DNA of 59,545 nt from Bacteroidaceae bacterium (GTDB lineage Bacteria > Bacteroidota > Bacteroidia > Bacteroidales > Bacteroidaceae). Below, in pieces: positions 18,468-27,890 of this stretch. Each line of letters starts with the position of its first letter. The first letter of the stretch is position 1. The notes under the pieces were generated by a model. That model did not search any database. It was not told where the DNA came from and worked only from the letters and a program-made list of their open reading frames with translations. The translations under genes were made by a program, and so were the position numbers. Location of the stretch: contig JAFSAT010000047.1 of the NCBI GenBank assembly GCA_017442185.1, positions 1-59,545 on the forward strand, given 5' to 3'.

Positions 18468-19883
18468 ATGAAGAAATATCTTACGACTGCGGTTGCGGCA
18501 CTTGTCTCTCTATTTGCAGTTGCACAGAGCGAAGACCCTGTGCTGATGTTGATAAACGGAAAAGAGGTAAAGCGTTCGGAATTTGAATATGCCCTCAATA
18601 AAAACAATGCAACATTGGGAGAGGATAAGAAAGTGGTTAAAGACTATCTCCCCATGTATATAGATTTTAAGCTCAAAGTGGCCGAAGCCGAAACGCTGGG
18701 GCTTGATACTCTATCGACATTTTTGCAAGAACTTGCAGATAACAGAGCACAGATAGCCGAGCCTTATCTGATTGATAATAAATATATAGAGCGAGAAGCT
18801 CATAATATATATGCAAAAGATTCTGCTACAATAGGAGTCGACGGTTTTTTAAATCTGTCACATATATTTGTGCCGGTAAATCAAAAAGCAACCCCGAGTG
18901 AGGAAGCTGCAATAAAGGCTCGTGTCGACTCGGCCTATGCCGCATTAAAGAGCGGTGTCTCTTTAAAGGATGCGGCAGCAGCCATAAATGTCCCTTTAAA
19001 TATGTTGCAACCCTTTGAAATAATCAGAGGACAGGCATACAAGGAATTTGAGGATGTGGCATTTTCTCTTGCCGACAGCAGTTATTCGGCCCCTTTGCGT
19101 TCACCTGCGGGCTATCACATCATAATGCGTTACGGGCAGCGTCCTTTCGGACAATACAGTGAGTATCGCGAGGCAATCATAAGCATGCTTGAGCAGCGCG
19201 GCATACGCAACGTGGCAAAACTTATGAAAGGCAAAGAACTTGCCAAAGAATTTGGCGGTGGTATCACGCCCGAAGAGGCGCTTGCGCGAGAGGACAGCTG
19301 TCTCGAAACAAAATACCCCGATTTTGGACACCTGATGACAGAATATCGCGACGGCCTGCTGTTTTTTGAGGTGTGCACACGCGAAGTTTGGAATAAAGCA
19401 GCCGAGGATAGCACAGGTCTTGCCAAATTCTTTAAAAAGAATAAAAAAAGATACAAATTTGAGAATCCCAAATATCGAGGAGCTGTGATATACGCCAATT
19501 CTGCCGAGGATATTGCCAAAGCTCAGACGCTTCTCAAAGACGCACCTCAGGATAAATACAGGGATATACTTAAAGAAAATTTCTACGTAGATTCTGTTTA
19601 TACGATACGTCTTGAGATGGGAATATTCTCGGTGGGCGATAATGCCTGGGTCGATAAGCTCGCATTCGGACAAGGCGACGGCGGCAAAATGAAACGCGGC
19701 TTTGAACTTGTGGATGTTGTAGGTGAAATGTTGGATGCACCCGAGAGCTATAAAGACGTTCACGGCCTTGTACTTAACGACTATCAACGCTTCCTCGAAG
19801 AGAAATGGGTTAAGAAATTACGCAAGAAATATAAATACGAGGTGGACAAAGAGGTACTAAAAACCGTTAATAATCATAATTAA
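18468..19883 (+). CDS. Periplasmic parvulin-type peptidyl-prolyl isomerase (SurA/PpiD-like)
   Basis: A 471-residue secreted protein with a signal peptide (MKKYLTTAVAALVSLFAVAQS, cleavage near residue 20). The start of the mature part (INGKEVKRSEFEYALNK) is the SurA-type N-terminal chaperone region. A parvulin domain spans about residues 130-225, with LSHIF at its start and AGYHIIMRYGQR at its end. The C-terminal half is a second chaperone-like region. It is the first of three consecutive SurA-related genes, so it probably works in outer-membrane protein folding. Confidence 0.9.
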   Translation: MKKYLTTAVAALVSLFAVAQSEDPVLMLINGKEVKRSEFEYALNKNNATLGEDKKVVKDYLPMYIDFKLKVAEAETLGLDTLSTFLQELADNRAQIAEPYLIDNKYIEREAHNIYAKDSATIGVDGFLNLSHIFVPVNQKATPSEEAAIKARVDSAYAALKSGVSLKDAAAAINVPLNMLQPFEIIRGQAYKEFEDVAFSLADSSYSAPLRSPAGYHIIMRYGQRPFGQYSEYREAIISMLEQRGIRNVAKLMKGKELAKEFGGGITPEEALAREDSCLETKYPDFGHLMTEYRDGLLFFEVCTREVWNKAAEDSTGLAKFFKKNKKRYKFENPKYRGAVIYANSAEDIAKAQTLLKDAPQDKYRDILKENFYVDSVYTIRLEMGIFSVGDNAWVDKLAFGQGDGGKMKRGFELVDVVGEMLDAPESYKDVHGLVLNDYQRFLEEKWVKKLRKKYKYEVDKEVLKTVNNHN

Positions 19884-19970
19884 AGAAACTGATTTTGTAT
19901 ATTTGCAGTGAATTGCGAATGGAAAAGACTTTTTAAATTTCTTTCGCTCGTTTGTTGCTATATTTGTACC

Positions 19971-20879
19971 ATGTTTGCCGAAAAAGTATATACAACGACA
20001 GTGCTCTTTATTGTTGCACTTTTTATCTTCTCTTCATGCGAAGAGAAGATAAACCATAATGGTCGCACCCCGTTGGTAGGGGTGGGCAAGGATTTTCTCT
20101 ACAAAGAAGATGTCGAGCAAATGCTTGCCACCACTCACCCCACGGCCGACAGCGCAAAAATTATCAGTAACTATGTGCGCCATTGGTTGGGCGAGGTTCT
20201 GCTGTATCACAAAGCACGTCGTAACGTTCCCGACACTAAAGAGGTTGAGCGCTTGGTCGATAACTACAGAAAAGCTCTGCTGCTCAATATATATCAAGAC
20301 AAACTTATTGAGCAACAGCTGAATCGTGAAATATCCGAAGCCGAGATAGCATCCTTCTATGAACAAAACAAAGAGCTTTTCCTGCTCGACGAACCTATGG
20401 CACAGGGCATATTCATAAAAATATCAAAATCGGCCTCTAAGATGCCGTCGGTGCGTGCATGGATGAAGAGTGCAGCCCCCGAGGATGTAGAGAAACTCGA
20501 AAAATTCAGTCTGACAAATGCAATAGTATACGATTACTTTGCCGACGGATGGCGTTCTTTATCAAATCTTGCGGCAATGTTACCGGTGACGGCAGATGTG
20601 CTGTTGACAAATTTGAAGAGAGATAATTTTGTGGAATTCAGCGACTCATCGGCTGTATATATGCTCAATGTGCCCACGCTGCTGCGTAAAGGAGAGCTGA
20701 AGCCTTTGGACATGGCCTCGTCCGAGATAAAGAGCCTGCTGCTGAATTCACTTAAGGCAAACTTTGTGAAAGAGGTAAAGCGCGACCTTTATAACAAGGC
20801 GTTAGAGTCGGGCGAAGTGAAAATTTATGATAAAGGAATATCGGTTGCTCTCAAGGACAGCTTGTCGGCAACAGAATAA
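19971..20879 (+). CDS. SurA-like periplasmic lipoprotein without a visible isomerase domain
   Basis: I start it at the ATG at 19971 (MFAEKVYTT), which gives a clean lipoprotein signal with the lipobox FSSC near residue 21; the frame extends to 19908 but the added residues look non-coding. The mature protein of about 280 residues has the helical SurA N-terminal layout, with ISEAEIASFYEQNKELF as the segment that normally leads into a parvulin domain. The parvulin part itself is missing or very degenerate. It lies between two isomerase genes in the same operon, so it may be a membrane-anchored chaperone partner. Function is inferred. Confidence 0.8.
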   Translation: MFAEKVYTTTVLFIVALFIFSSCEEKINHNGRTPLVGVGKDFLYKEDVEQMLATTHPTADSAKIISNYVRHWLGEVLLYHKARRNVPDTKEVERLVDNYRKALLLNIYQDKLIEQQLNREISEAEIASFYEQNKELFLLDEPMAQGIFIKISKSASKMPSVRAWMKSAAPEDVEKLEKFSLTNAIVYDYFADGWRSLSNLAAMLPVTADVLLTNLKRDNFVEFSDSSAVYMLNVPTLLRKGELKPLDMASSEIKSLLLNSLKANFVKEVKRDLYNKALESGEVKIYDKGISVALKDSLSATE

Positions 20880-20892
20880 AACTATAAGATAG

Positions 20893-22251
20893 ATGAAAAA
20901 AAAATCAGTATGCTGTTTAATTGCGCTTATGACCTTTTGCGGTTTAATTGCGCAGGACAATATCATAGACCGTGTAGAGTGGGTGGTAGGTGATAAAGCC
21001 ATATTGCGCTCCGAAATAGAAGAGGCGGTGCAGATGTGGATGGCCAACGATATGAAATTCAATGGCGACCCATATTGTGTGGTTGGTGAGGAACTTGCCG
21101 TACAGCAACTTTTTCTGCATCAAGCCGAACTTGACAGTGTCGAGGTGAACGAATCTATGGTGATACAGGAGGTGGATAGTCGCATCGAGAGAATCTTGCA
21201 TCGTATAGGCTCAAAAGAGAAGATGGAGGAGTATTTCAACATGTCGTCGAGCCAAATACGTGAACGCTATTTTGAAACAGTACGCAATGAATATATGATG
21301 TCCGACGTAAGGCGCTCCATCGCAGGTGAGATAAAGGTTTCGCCGGCTCTTGTGCGTCGTTACTATAATTCGTTGCCCCAGGATAGTATTCCCTATGTGC
21401 AGTCGAAGGTGGAATTGCAGATTATAACCCTTGTTCCCGAATTGGATGTTGAGGAGGTTGAGAGGGTTAAAAGTGAACTGCGAGAATATACTGAGCGCAT
21501 TAACAGCGGCGAGACGGCATTTTCCACTTTGGCTCTCTTCTACTCCGAAGATCCCGGTTCGGCGCGTCATGGCGGTGAGCTTGATTTTACCTCGCGCTCA
21601 TCGTTCGACCCGGCGTTTGCCAATGTCGCATTCAATCTCACTGACCCAAATAAGGTCTCTAAAATAGTGGAATCGGAGTATGGATTCCACATTATACAAC
21701 TTATTGAGAAGCGTGGCGATATGGTGAAAGTGCGTCATATTCTAAGAAAACCCAGGGTCTCAAACGATAATATAAAGGCTATGCTCGTTAAGCTCGATAC
21801 AATAGCAAACGATATACGCAACGACACTATCAGTTTCGAGGCTGCGGCTCAACTTATATCCGATGATAAAGAGACACGCAACAATCACGGCATAATGTAT
21901 AACAGGAACACAGCATCATCGCATTTTGAACTACAAGAGCTTCCTGTGGATGTGGCACGTGTAGTCGACAAGATGCAGGTGGGCGAGGTCTCCTCTCCAT
22001 TCACCATGCGACAGCAAAATGGCAAACTTGTGTGTGCCATAGTCAAATTAAAATCCAAGATAGATGGTCACAAAGCAAATCTGAAAGATGATTATGAGAC
22101 ACTTAAGGATTTATATACGGCAAAAATGAGTGAGCAGAAAGTTGCAGAGTGGATAAGAAACAAACAAAAGACAACATACGTTAGAATAAATATGGATAAT
22201 CGCGACTGCAATTTCAAGTACGATGGTTGGATTTTCTATGAGGATAAATAA
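20893..22251 (+). CDS. surA: Periplasmic chaperone/peptidyl-prolyl isomerase SurA
   Basis: A 452-residue secreted protein with a signal peptide ending near residue 20 (CGLIAQ). The SurA N-terminal region (IIDRVEWVVGDKAILRSEIE) is followed by a clear parvulin domain at about residues 175-280: FSEDPGS-type motif (ALFYSEDPGSARHGGELDF) and GFHIIQLIEKRGD. A second, weaker isomerase-like region covers about 280-385. The gene lies 13 bp after the lipoprotein gene and 6 bp before the OstA-like gene, so folding of outer-membrane proteins and LPS transport are expressed together. Confidence 0.93.
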   Translation: MKKKSVCCLIALMTFCGLIAQDNIIDRVEWVVGDKAILRSEIEEAVQMWMANDMKFNGDPYCVVGEELAVQQLFLHQAELDSVEVNESMVIQEVDSRIERILHRIGSKEKMEEYFNMSSSQIRERYFETVRNEYMMSDVRRSIAGEIKVSPALVRRYYNSLPQDSIPYVQSKVELQIITLVPELDVEEVERVKSELREYTERINSGETAFSTLALFYSEDPGSARHGGELDFTSRSSFDPAFANVAFNLTDPNKVSKIVESEYGFHIIQLIEKRGDMVKVRHILRKPRVSNDNIKAMLVKLDTIANDIRNDTISFEAAAQLISDDKETRNNHGIMYNRNTASSHFELQELPVDVARVVDKMQVGEVSSPFTMRQQNGKLVCAIVKLKSKIDGHKANLKDDYETLKDLYTAKMSEQKVAEWIRNKQKTTYVRINMDNRDCNFKYDGWIFYEDK

Positions 22252-22257
22252 TATCAG

Positions 22258-23895
22258 ATGAGATTTCGTTTGTTCAGATGTATCGTGTCGGCAGTGCTGT
22301 TGTTGAGCGCTTCCGCGAATTTTGCTCAAAATGGCGATGCGGTTGCCGACACAGTGGGTCGAGGCAAAAGAACCTACCTATACATGCTGCATGCCGATGT
22401 CACAAAGGGTGACGAAGAACGTGTGCCCGATGCTGTGATTTTGGTTGGCGACGTGCAATTGCGTCGCGACAGTATGTATATGTATTGTGACAGTGCTTAC
22501 CTCTTCAGTAAGCGCAATTCGGTGCAGGCTTTTGGCAATGTCAGAATGGAGCAGGGCGATACTCTGTTCCTTTATGGAGATTATGCCGACTACGATGGTG
22601 ACCTTAATCTGGCACGTGTACGGCACAATGTACGTCTTGAAGATCGCAACTCGGTGCTCGAAACAGACAGCTTGAACTACGACCGCAACATAAATCTTGC
22701 ATACTATTTTGACGGAGGAACACTGTATGACGAACAAAGCACGCTGGACTCTGATTGGGGGCAGTATCATTTAGGTACCAAGCAGGCAGTTTTTACTGAT
22801 GGAGTGGTGTTGCATAATCCGCAATTTATTCTCACCTCAGATACACTTCAATACAATACGGCAACTAATATTGCCACAATTGTTGGGCCTACGGATATTG
22901 TAAATGGTGCTAATAGAATAAAATCGCGTCTCGGGCACTACAATACCAATCTTCGTCAAGCCACTCTGCTCGACAGGTCGACGGTTTCCAATAATAATAA
23001 ACAGATTACAGGCGATTCACTCTTTTATGATGAGCATAAAGGCATAAGTGAGGCTTTCGGGAATATAGTATATACTGATACAGTGGGGCGCAATATGCTC
23101 ATGGGCGAGTATGGCTACATGAATGAGATTGTCGACTCGGCCTATGTGACAGACAGAGCCGTAGTAATGGATTATTCGCAAGGCGATACGCTGTATATGC
23201 ACGCAGATACCATCTGGGCACTTACATACAATGCGCAAACAGACTCTCTCTTCAGAATGGTAAAGGCCTTTCATCGTGTACGTGCCTATCGCAGCGATAT
23301 ACAGGCGGTGTGCGACTCTCTTATATTCGATTCGCGCGACTCGTGCATGACAATGTATACCGATCCGATACTATGGTACGGCGGTCAACAGCTTTTGGGC
23401 GAGGAGATAAAGATGTATATGGACACATCCTCTATTGATTGGGTACATATAATTAACCAAACGCTATACGCCGAGCGTATGGACTCGGTAAATTACAATC
23501 AGATTCGCGGTCAAGAGATGAAATTCTTCTTTAAAGACAAGCGACTCAGCGAGATGCAGGTAATAGGAAGCGTTCAAGTTCGTTACTATCCGTTGGACGA
23601 TAAGGATAGCACCCTTATCGGTCTAAATACAACGGAGTCCGGCAAACTGAATGCCTATATGAAAGATGGTGAATTATATAAAATACTTGTACCCACGAAG
23701 GCCGATGGAATATTCTATCCCATGAGCCAAATACCGGGCGATGTAAGGTATCTCGATAATTTTGTGTGGTTCGATTATGTGCGTCCGCAAAATAAATCGG
23801 ATATATTCAATTGGCGCGGCAAACGTCGCGACCAGCAGCTTATCAAGGTGAAGAGACAGAGTGTCCCTCTGCCCACTTTAGATAAATTCAAATAG
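22258..23895 (+). CDS. OstA-like (LptA/LptD N-terminal-like) protein
   Basis: The 545-residue protein has a signal peptide (about residues 1-22) and then a long run of beta-strand repeats of the OstA/LptA jelly-roll type, for example VILVGDVQLRRDSMYMYCDS and FGNVRMEQGDTLFLYGD. The family forms the periplasmic bridge that carries LPS to the outer membrane. It is much longer than E. coli LptA (185) and lacks the LptD barrel, as in other Bacteroidetes. The position directly after surA fits, since SurA helps assemble the LPS translocon. Confidence 0.88.
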   Translation: MRFRLFRCIVSAVLLLSASANFAQNGDAVADTVGRGKRTYLYMLHADVTKGDEERVPDAVILVGDVQLRRDSMYMYCDSAYLFSKRNSVQAFGNVRMEQGDTLFLYGDYADYDGDLNLARVRHNVRLEDRNSVLETDSLNYDRNINLAYYFDGGTLYDEQSTLDSDWGQYHLGTKQAVFTDGVVLHNPQFILTSDTLQYNTATNIATIVGPTDIVNGANRIKSRLGHYNTNLRQATLLDRSTVSNNNKQITGDSLFYDEHKGISEAFGNIVYTDTVGRNMLMGEYGYMNEIVDSAYVTDRAVVMDYSQGDTLYMHADTIWALTYNAQTDSLFRMVKAFHRVRAYRSDIQAVCDSLIFDSRDSCMTMYTDPILWYGGQQLLGEEIKMYMDTSSIDWVHIINQTLYAERMDSVNYNQIRGQEMKFFFKDKRLSEMQVIGSVQVRYYPLDDKDSTLIGLNTTESGKLNAYMKDGELYKILVPTKADGIFYPMSQIPGDVRYLDNFVWFDYVRPQNKSDIFNWRGKRRDQQLIKVKRQSVPLPTLDKFK

Positions 23896-23919
23896 AGTAA
23901 GAACCGATAAAGAGAAGCT

Positions 23920-24216
23920 ATGGGATATTTCAGTATGAGAGAACCTCGTAAGTTCAATCATAAATATATATATGTGGACGAGCGTAAAGAAAAGCTCAAT
24001 AAGATTGTAAATAACGCCAAACGCGAGCTCGGAATGTTGCCTCCGCAAGAGACCTCCTATCGCGAACGTCTCAAGGGTGCCTTTGTCAACGAAACAAAGC
24101 ACCTTAAACGACGCAAAGAAGAGGGCGAGCGTTTCTCAACAAAGACACTTGTGGTGGCTATCCTTATTGCACTGTATGTGCTGCATTATCTTATCACAGG
24201 CAGTTTGACGTTATAA
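23920..24216 (+). CDS. Small single-pass membrane protein of unknown function
   Basis: A 98-residue protein. The first 75 residues are strongly basic and hydrophilic (KYIYVDERKEKLNKIVNNAK), and the last 23 form one membrane segment (LVVAILIALYVLHYLI), so it is probably tail-anchored with the basic part in the cytoplasm. It lies 24 bp after the OstA-like gene and 66 bp before mutL on the same strand. I do not recognise a named family. Its start, codon use and spacing fit a real gene of the operon. Confidence 0.78.
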   Translation: MGYFSMREPRKFNHKYIYVDERKEKLNKIVNNAKRELGMLPPQETSYRERLKGAFVNETKHLKRRKEEGERFSTKTLVVAILIALYVLHYLITGSLTL

Positions 24217-24282
24217 GGAACTGTCAATTCTTCCTATGAAAACAGACAAATACAGGTAGCACAGTTCTAACAGAGATTACTT

Positions 24283-26154
24283 ATGCAGGATATTATACAT
24301 TTATTGCCCGATTCGGTTGCTAACCAGATTGCCGCAGGAGAGGTCGTCCAGCGACCCGCTTCTGTGGTCAAAGAGCTTATGGAGAATGCCATAGATGCAG
24401 GTGCCACCAAAGTTCAGGTGATAGTGAGCGACGGCGGACGTACACTGATTCAAGTGATAGACGATGGAGCCGGAATGTCTGAGACCGATGCTCGATTGGC
24501 CTTTGAACGTCACGCAACCTCAAAAATCAACAATGCCGAAGATCTTTTTGCGCTTCGCACAATGGGTTTTCGCGGTGAGGCTCTTGCGTCGATAGTAGCA
24601 GTATCACAGGTTGAGCTTACAACACGACGTGCCATTGACGAATTGGGCACACGCATCGCAATATCCGGTTCGCAGCTCGAAGAACAAGAGCCTGTTGCCG
24701 CTCCGGCAGGCAGTAACTTCAAGGTGAAGAACCTGTTCTATAATATTCCGGCAAGGCGCAAGTTTCTAAAGTCCATACAAACTGAATTTAATAATATAGT
24801 AACGGAATTTGAGCGTGTTGCACTCATAAACTACGGCATCGACTTTTCACTGAAGCACAACGACAGTGAGGTTATGTCGTTGCGTCCTTCGTCTTTCCGC
24901 AAGAGAATCCTCGACCTCTTTGGAAAAAGAGTTAATTCTCAACTGATAGAGGTTGAGGTGTGCAGTTCCCTCATAAACGTAAAAGGCTTTGTCAGTGCTC
25001 CGGAGGGCGCTCGAAAGAAAGGTGCTTTGCAATTTTTCTTTGTAAACGGCCGATACATGCGTCATCCCTATTTCGCAAAGGCTGTCATGGAGGCATATAG
25101 CAAAATGATTCCCGCAGGCGAGCAGATACCGTTTTTTCTTATGCTTGACGTGGAACCGTCGAGGATTGATGTTAACATACATCCTACAAAGACCGAGATA
25201 AAGTTTGAGGATGAGCATAGCCTTTGGAAGATTATTGCTGCTGCAGTGCGCGAATCTCTCGGGCGTTTCAATGCAGCTCCGGGGTTTGATTTTGATGTTG
25301 AAGAGATGCCGGAGATACCTGTGATGAATATTACAAATGACTCAGCGCCGGTATCGGCCCCCAAACTCTCATACAATCCCAATTATAATCCCTATCGAAG
25401 TATCTCCGGAGAGTATAACCGGCAGCGAGACGGGGGGTGGGAAAAACTATATGAAATATCAAAGTCCGATGTTCTTACCCCTCCTGAGGATTATATTTCA
25501 GATGAGAATGCTTTTCATAAAGCAGAAACCTTTGAGAATACTCACATCGGAAATACGGCAAAAGAGCCGTCGATGATTACTCCCGAGGAGTATATGCCAA
25601 TCTCCCAATATAAAGGGCAGTATATATTGGTACCCGTAAAATCGGGACTAATGTGGATACATCAACGTCGTGCTCATATAAGGGTGCTTTACGAGAAGTT
25701 CCGTGCGAGATTGACACAGCAACAGGGGTGTATACAGAGGTTGCTCTTTCCCGAGCGCCTCGAACTGACTGTGAACGAGAGTGTCGTGCTTGATGGTATG
25801 TCCGAGGAATTGGCTTCCTTGGGTTTTGATGTCTCCAAGCTCGGAGGAGGCAGCTATGCTTTAAACGGCATTCCTGTGGATGCCGAAGGCATCTCCCCTG
25901 CAAAATTACTGCATGACATTGTGCTGTCGGTGCTCGAAGATACAGTCTCTGCCAAAGAAAAATTGCATGAATGTTTGGCATTGACCATGGCGCGTGAGGT
26001 TGCAATAGTGGCCGGACAGGTGCTCTCTGCCGAGGAGATGAATACGCTTGTCGACGACCTTTTCAAGAGTAACATGCCCATGCGCACGCCCGATGGCAAG
26101 ATAATTATATATACAATGTCTGATGCCGATATAAACAGGAACTTTTCCAAATGA
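24283..26154 (+). CDS. mutL: DNA mismatch repair protein MutL
   Basis: MutL links mismatch recognition by MutS to strand removal. The 623-residue protein has the GHKL ATPase domain: ELMENAIDAGA near residue 31, DDGAGM near 63 and GFRGEALASI near 96, then the transducer domain. The C-terminal dimerisation domain starts near residue 435. The metal-binding endonuclease motif DQHA(X2)E(X4)E is not intact: the matching stretch reads IHQRRAHIRVLYE (about 459-471). Nicking activity is therefore doubtful. mutS is not in the window. Confidence 0.95.
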   Translation: MQDIIHLLPDSVANQIAAGEVVQRPASVVKELMENAIDAGATKVQVIVSDGGRTLIQVIDDGAGMSETDARLAFERHATSKINNAEDLFALRTMGFRGEALASIVAVSQVELTTRRAIDELGTRIAISGSQLEEQEPVAAPAGSNFKVKNLFYNIPARRKFLKSIQTEFNNIVTEFERVALINYGIDFSLKHNDSEVMSLRPSSFRKRILDLFGKRVNSQLIEVEVCSSLINVKGFVSAPEGARKKGALQFFFVNGRYMRHPYFAKAVMEAYSKMIPAGEQIPFFLMLDVEPSRIDVNIHPTKTEIKFEDEHSLWKIIAAAVRESLGRFNAAPGFDFDVEEMPEIPVMNITNDSAPVSAPKLSYNPNYNPYRSISGEYNRQRDGGWEKLYEISKSDVLTPPEDYISDENAFHKAETFENTHIGNTAKEPSMITPEEYMPISQYKGQYILVPVKSGLMWIHQRRAHIRVLYEKFRARLTQQQGCIQRLLFPERLELTVNESVVLDGMSEELASLGFDVSKLGGGSYALNGIPVDAEGISPAKLLHDIVLSVLEDTVSAKEKLHECLALTMAREVAIVAGQVLSAEEMNTLVDDLFKSNMPMRTPDGKIIIYTMSDADINRNFSK

Positions 26155-26192
26155 TAACCATCTGTAATAATTTTTAAAAAATATCGTTAAAA

Positions 26193-26257
26193 TTTGTTAA
26201 CATCAGGATTTTGTATCTTTATTTGTACGTCAGTTATATAAAATTTGTGTAAATTTG
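26193..26257 (+). promoter_or_regulatory. Two candidate promoters of the OmpA-family gene
   Basis: TATCTTTA at 26214-26221 (with TTTG at 26193-26196, 17 bp away) and TAAATTTG at 26250-26257 (with TTTG at 26222-26225, 24 bp away) both resemble the Bacteroidetes pattern but with imperfect spacing. Either would leave a 140-180 base leader, long enough for post-transcriptional control, which is common for major outer-membrane proteins. Confidence 0.4.
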
Positions 26258-26403
26258 CAAACCAAGGAGTGTAGGATTTATTGCGCTCGGATGTGCTCTG
26301 GTGGCGTTGCTCCTTGAAAACATTTTTATTTTACCGATGTTTTAGTGATAGAGATAAGATATAATAAAAGAAATAATAATTTAGTGTCTAATTTTATACT
26401 AGT

Positions 26404-27555
26404 ATGAAAAAGTTTATGATTTCACTGGCTTTGGCCAGTATTGCAATGGTTTCCTATGCGCAGGAAACAGTTAGCGAGGTCGTAGTTCCTACTGAGAAGC
26501 ACAGTGTAATGACCAACGGTTGGTGGGATAACTGGTTTTTAGGTGTGAACGGCGGTGTTCAGGTTTACAATGGTGTTCGCACTCTCGGTGAGAGTCCTTT
26601 CGATCATCTCACACCCGCAATCTCGGCTTTTGTTGGTAAATGGCATACTCCCGGTTTCGGATGGAGAGTAGCATACAACGGCTTCCAAATTAAGCCTTAT
26701 GAGGATATGGATGAGGCTGCATTTATGAATTTCCATTTCGATGCAATGTTCAACGTAAGCAACCTTGTTTGTGGCTACAATTCAGACCGTATCTGGAACT
26801 TTATTCCTTATGTAGGTGTTGGTTGGGCAGGTGCAAAGGTTGACGAGAATGACAACGAATTCCACGGTTCAATATCTGCAAACTATGGTATTTTGAATAC
26901 ATTCCGTCTTTCAGACAATTGGGCTTTGAACCTTGAGGTTTCAGGTACTTTCCTCCGCAACGGTTTCAGCGGTCTTCCCGGTTCTGCAGGTCACGATATG
27001 ATGTGGGCTGCCGAGCTTGGTGTAACATACAAGTTCAACAACGCTACATGGGAGAACACTCCTGACATCGATGCTATCATGGCTATGAACGCTGCCGCTC
27101 TTGCAGAGCTTAACTCTCAGCTTCAGGCTAAGGAGGCAGAGAATGCACAGTTGAAGTCTCAGCTTACAGCTGCAAAGAATGCTCTTGCACAGGCACAGAC
27201 CAGAATCAAGCAAATCGAGAGCGCTCCCAAATATATGGATGTTGCTCAGTCGGTATTCTTCGCATTCAACTCATCTAAGATTGACTCTAAGAAGGAGATT
27301 ATCAACCTTCAGTCTCTTGCCGAGGCAGCTAAGAACGCAGGTGTGAAACTTTCTGTAATCGGTTATGCCGACAGCGCTACCGGTTCTGCAGCGTACAACC
27401 AGAAGCTCTCTGAGGCTCGTGCAAATGCAGTTGCTGAGAAACTCGTTGAGATGGGCGTTCCTCAGAACATGCTCGTAGTTGAGGGTAAGGGTGGTGTTGA
27501 CGCCGAGAAACCCGCACGTCTCAACCGTCGTGTAATCATCTCTATCGTAAAGTAA
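26404..27555 (+). CDS. OmpA-family outer-membrane protein
   Basis: A 383-residue protein with a signal peptide (about residues 1-20, ending SYAQE), an N-terminal beta-barrel domain (about 30-215, alternating aromatic strands), a Gln/Ala-rich coiled coil at about 230-280, and an OmpA C-terminal peptidoglycan-binding domain from about 285 (VFFAFNSSKID, LSVIGYADSATG, NRRVIISIVK). This layout is that of the abundant Bacteroidales OmpA-like porins that tie the outer membrane to peptidoglycan. Codon use is strongly biased, as in highly expressed genes. A strong terminator follows. Confidence 0.93.
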   Translation: MKKFMISLALASIAMVSYAQETVSEVVVPTEKHSVMTNGWWDNWFLGVNGGVQVYNGVRTLGESPFDHLTPAISAFVGKWHTPGFGWRVAYNGFQIKPYEDMDEAAFMNFHFDAMFNVSNLVCGYNSDRIWNFIPYVGVGWAGAKVDENDNEFHGSISANYGILNTFRLSDNWALNLEVSGTFLRNGFSGLPGSAGHDMMWAAELGVTYKFNNATWENTPDIDAIMAMNAAALAELNSQLQAKEAENAQLKSQLTAAKNALAQAQTRIKQIESAPKYMDVAQSVFFAFNSSKIDSKKEIINLQSLAEAAKNAGVKLSVIGYADSATGSAAYNQKLSEARANAVAEKLVEMGVPQNMLVVEGKGGVDAEKPARLNRRVIISIVK

Positions 27556-27575
27556 ATATAATATAAGATAGATTA

Positions 27576-27611
27576 AAAATAGTAGCAGGTCACCTGCTAC
27601 TATTTTTTTGG
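27576..27611 (+). terminator. Rho-independent terminator after the OmpA-family gene
   Basis: AAATAGTAGCAGGT pairs perfectly with ACCTGCTACTATTT and is followed by seven T. Confidence 0.92.
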
Positions 27612-27625
27612 TGTAATATGTAAAG

Positions 27626-27663
27626 AATCCGGCGTATCAAACAAATATCTGATACGCCGGATT
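27626..27663. terminator. Second hairpin downstream of the OmpA-family gene
   Basis: AATCCGGCGTATCA at 27626-27639 pairs perfectly with 27650-27663 across a 10-base loop. It lacks a good T-run and may be a back-up terminator or an mRNA-stabilising structure. Confidence 0.6.
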
Positions 27664-27690
27664 AAATAATCTGTTTACAGGCCTCTCTAT

Positions 27691-27890
27691 TATAAGAAGC
27701 TGTTTAAACTTATATTGCTAAATTTTTATAGAGCAAAAATAGGATATATTGTTTATTTTTTAAGGGCGCATAGCAGGCTATGGAGCCGCTAAAAAGAGAT
27801 AAACAGATATTTTTGAATATAAAAATGGCGAAATAAACAATAGAGCTTCTCTTAAGAAAATACTTTTTAGAAATTTATACAGCTTCTAAA
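27691..27890. repeat. Best-preserved copy of the dispersed MITE-like repeat
   Basis: TATAAGAAGCTGTTTAAAC at 27691-27709 and its imperfect inverse AATTTATACAGCTTCTAAA at the right end (27872-27890) bound a 200-bp AT-rich element. It contains a short palindrome (ATAGCAGGCTAT) and the block AAACAGATATTTTTGAATAT, whose inverse complement occurs in the copy at 40877-41001. No protein is encoded. The right end overlaps the 3' end of aroQ and provides its last codons and stop. Confidence 0.6.
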
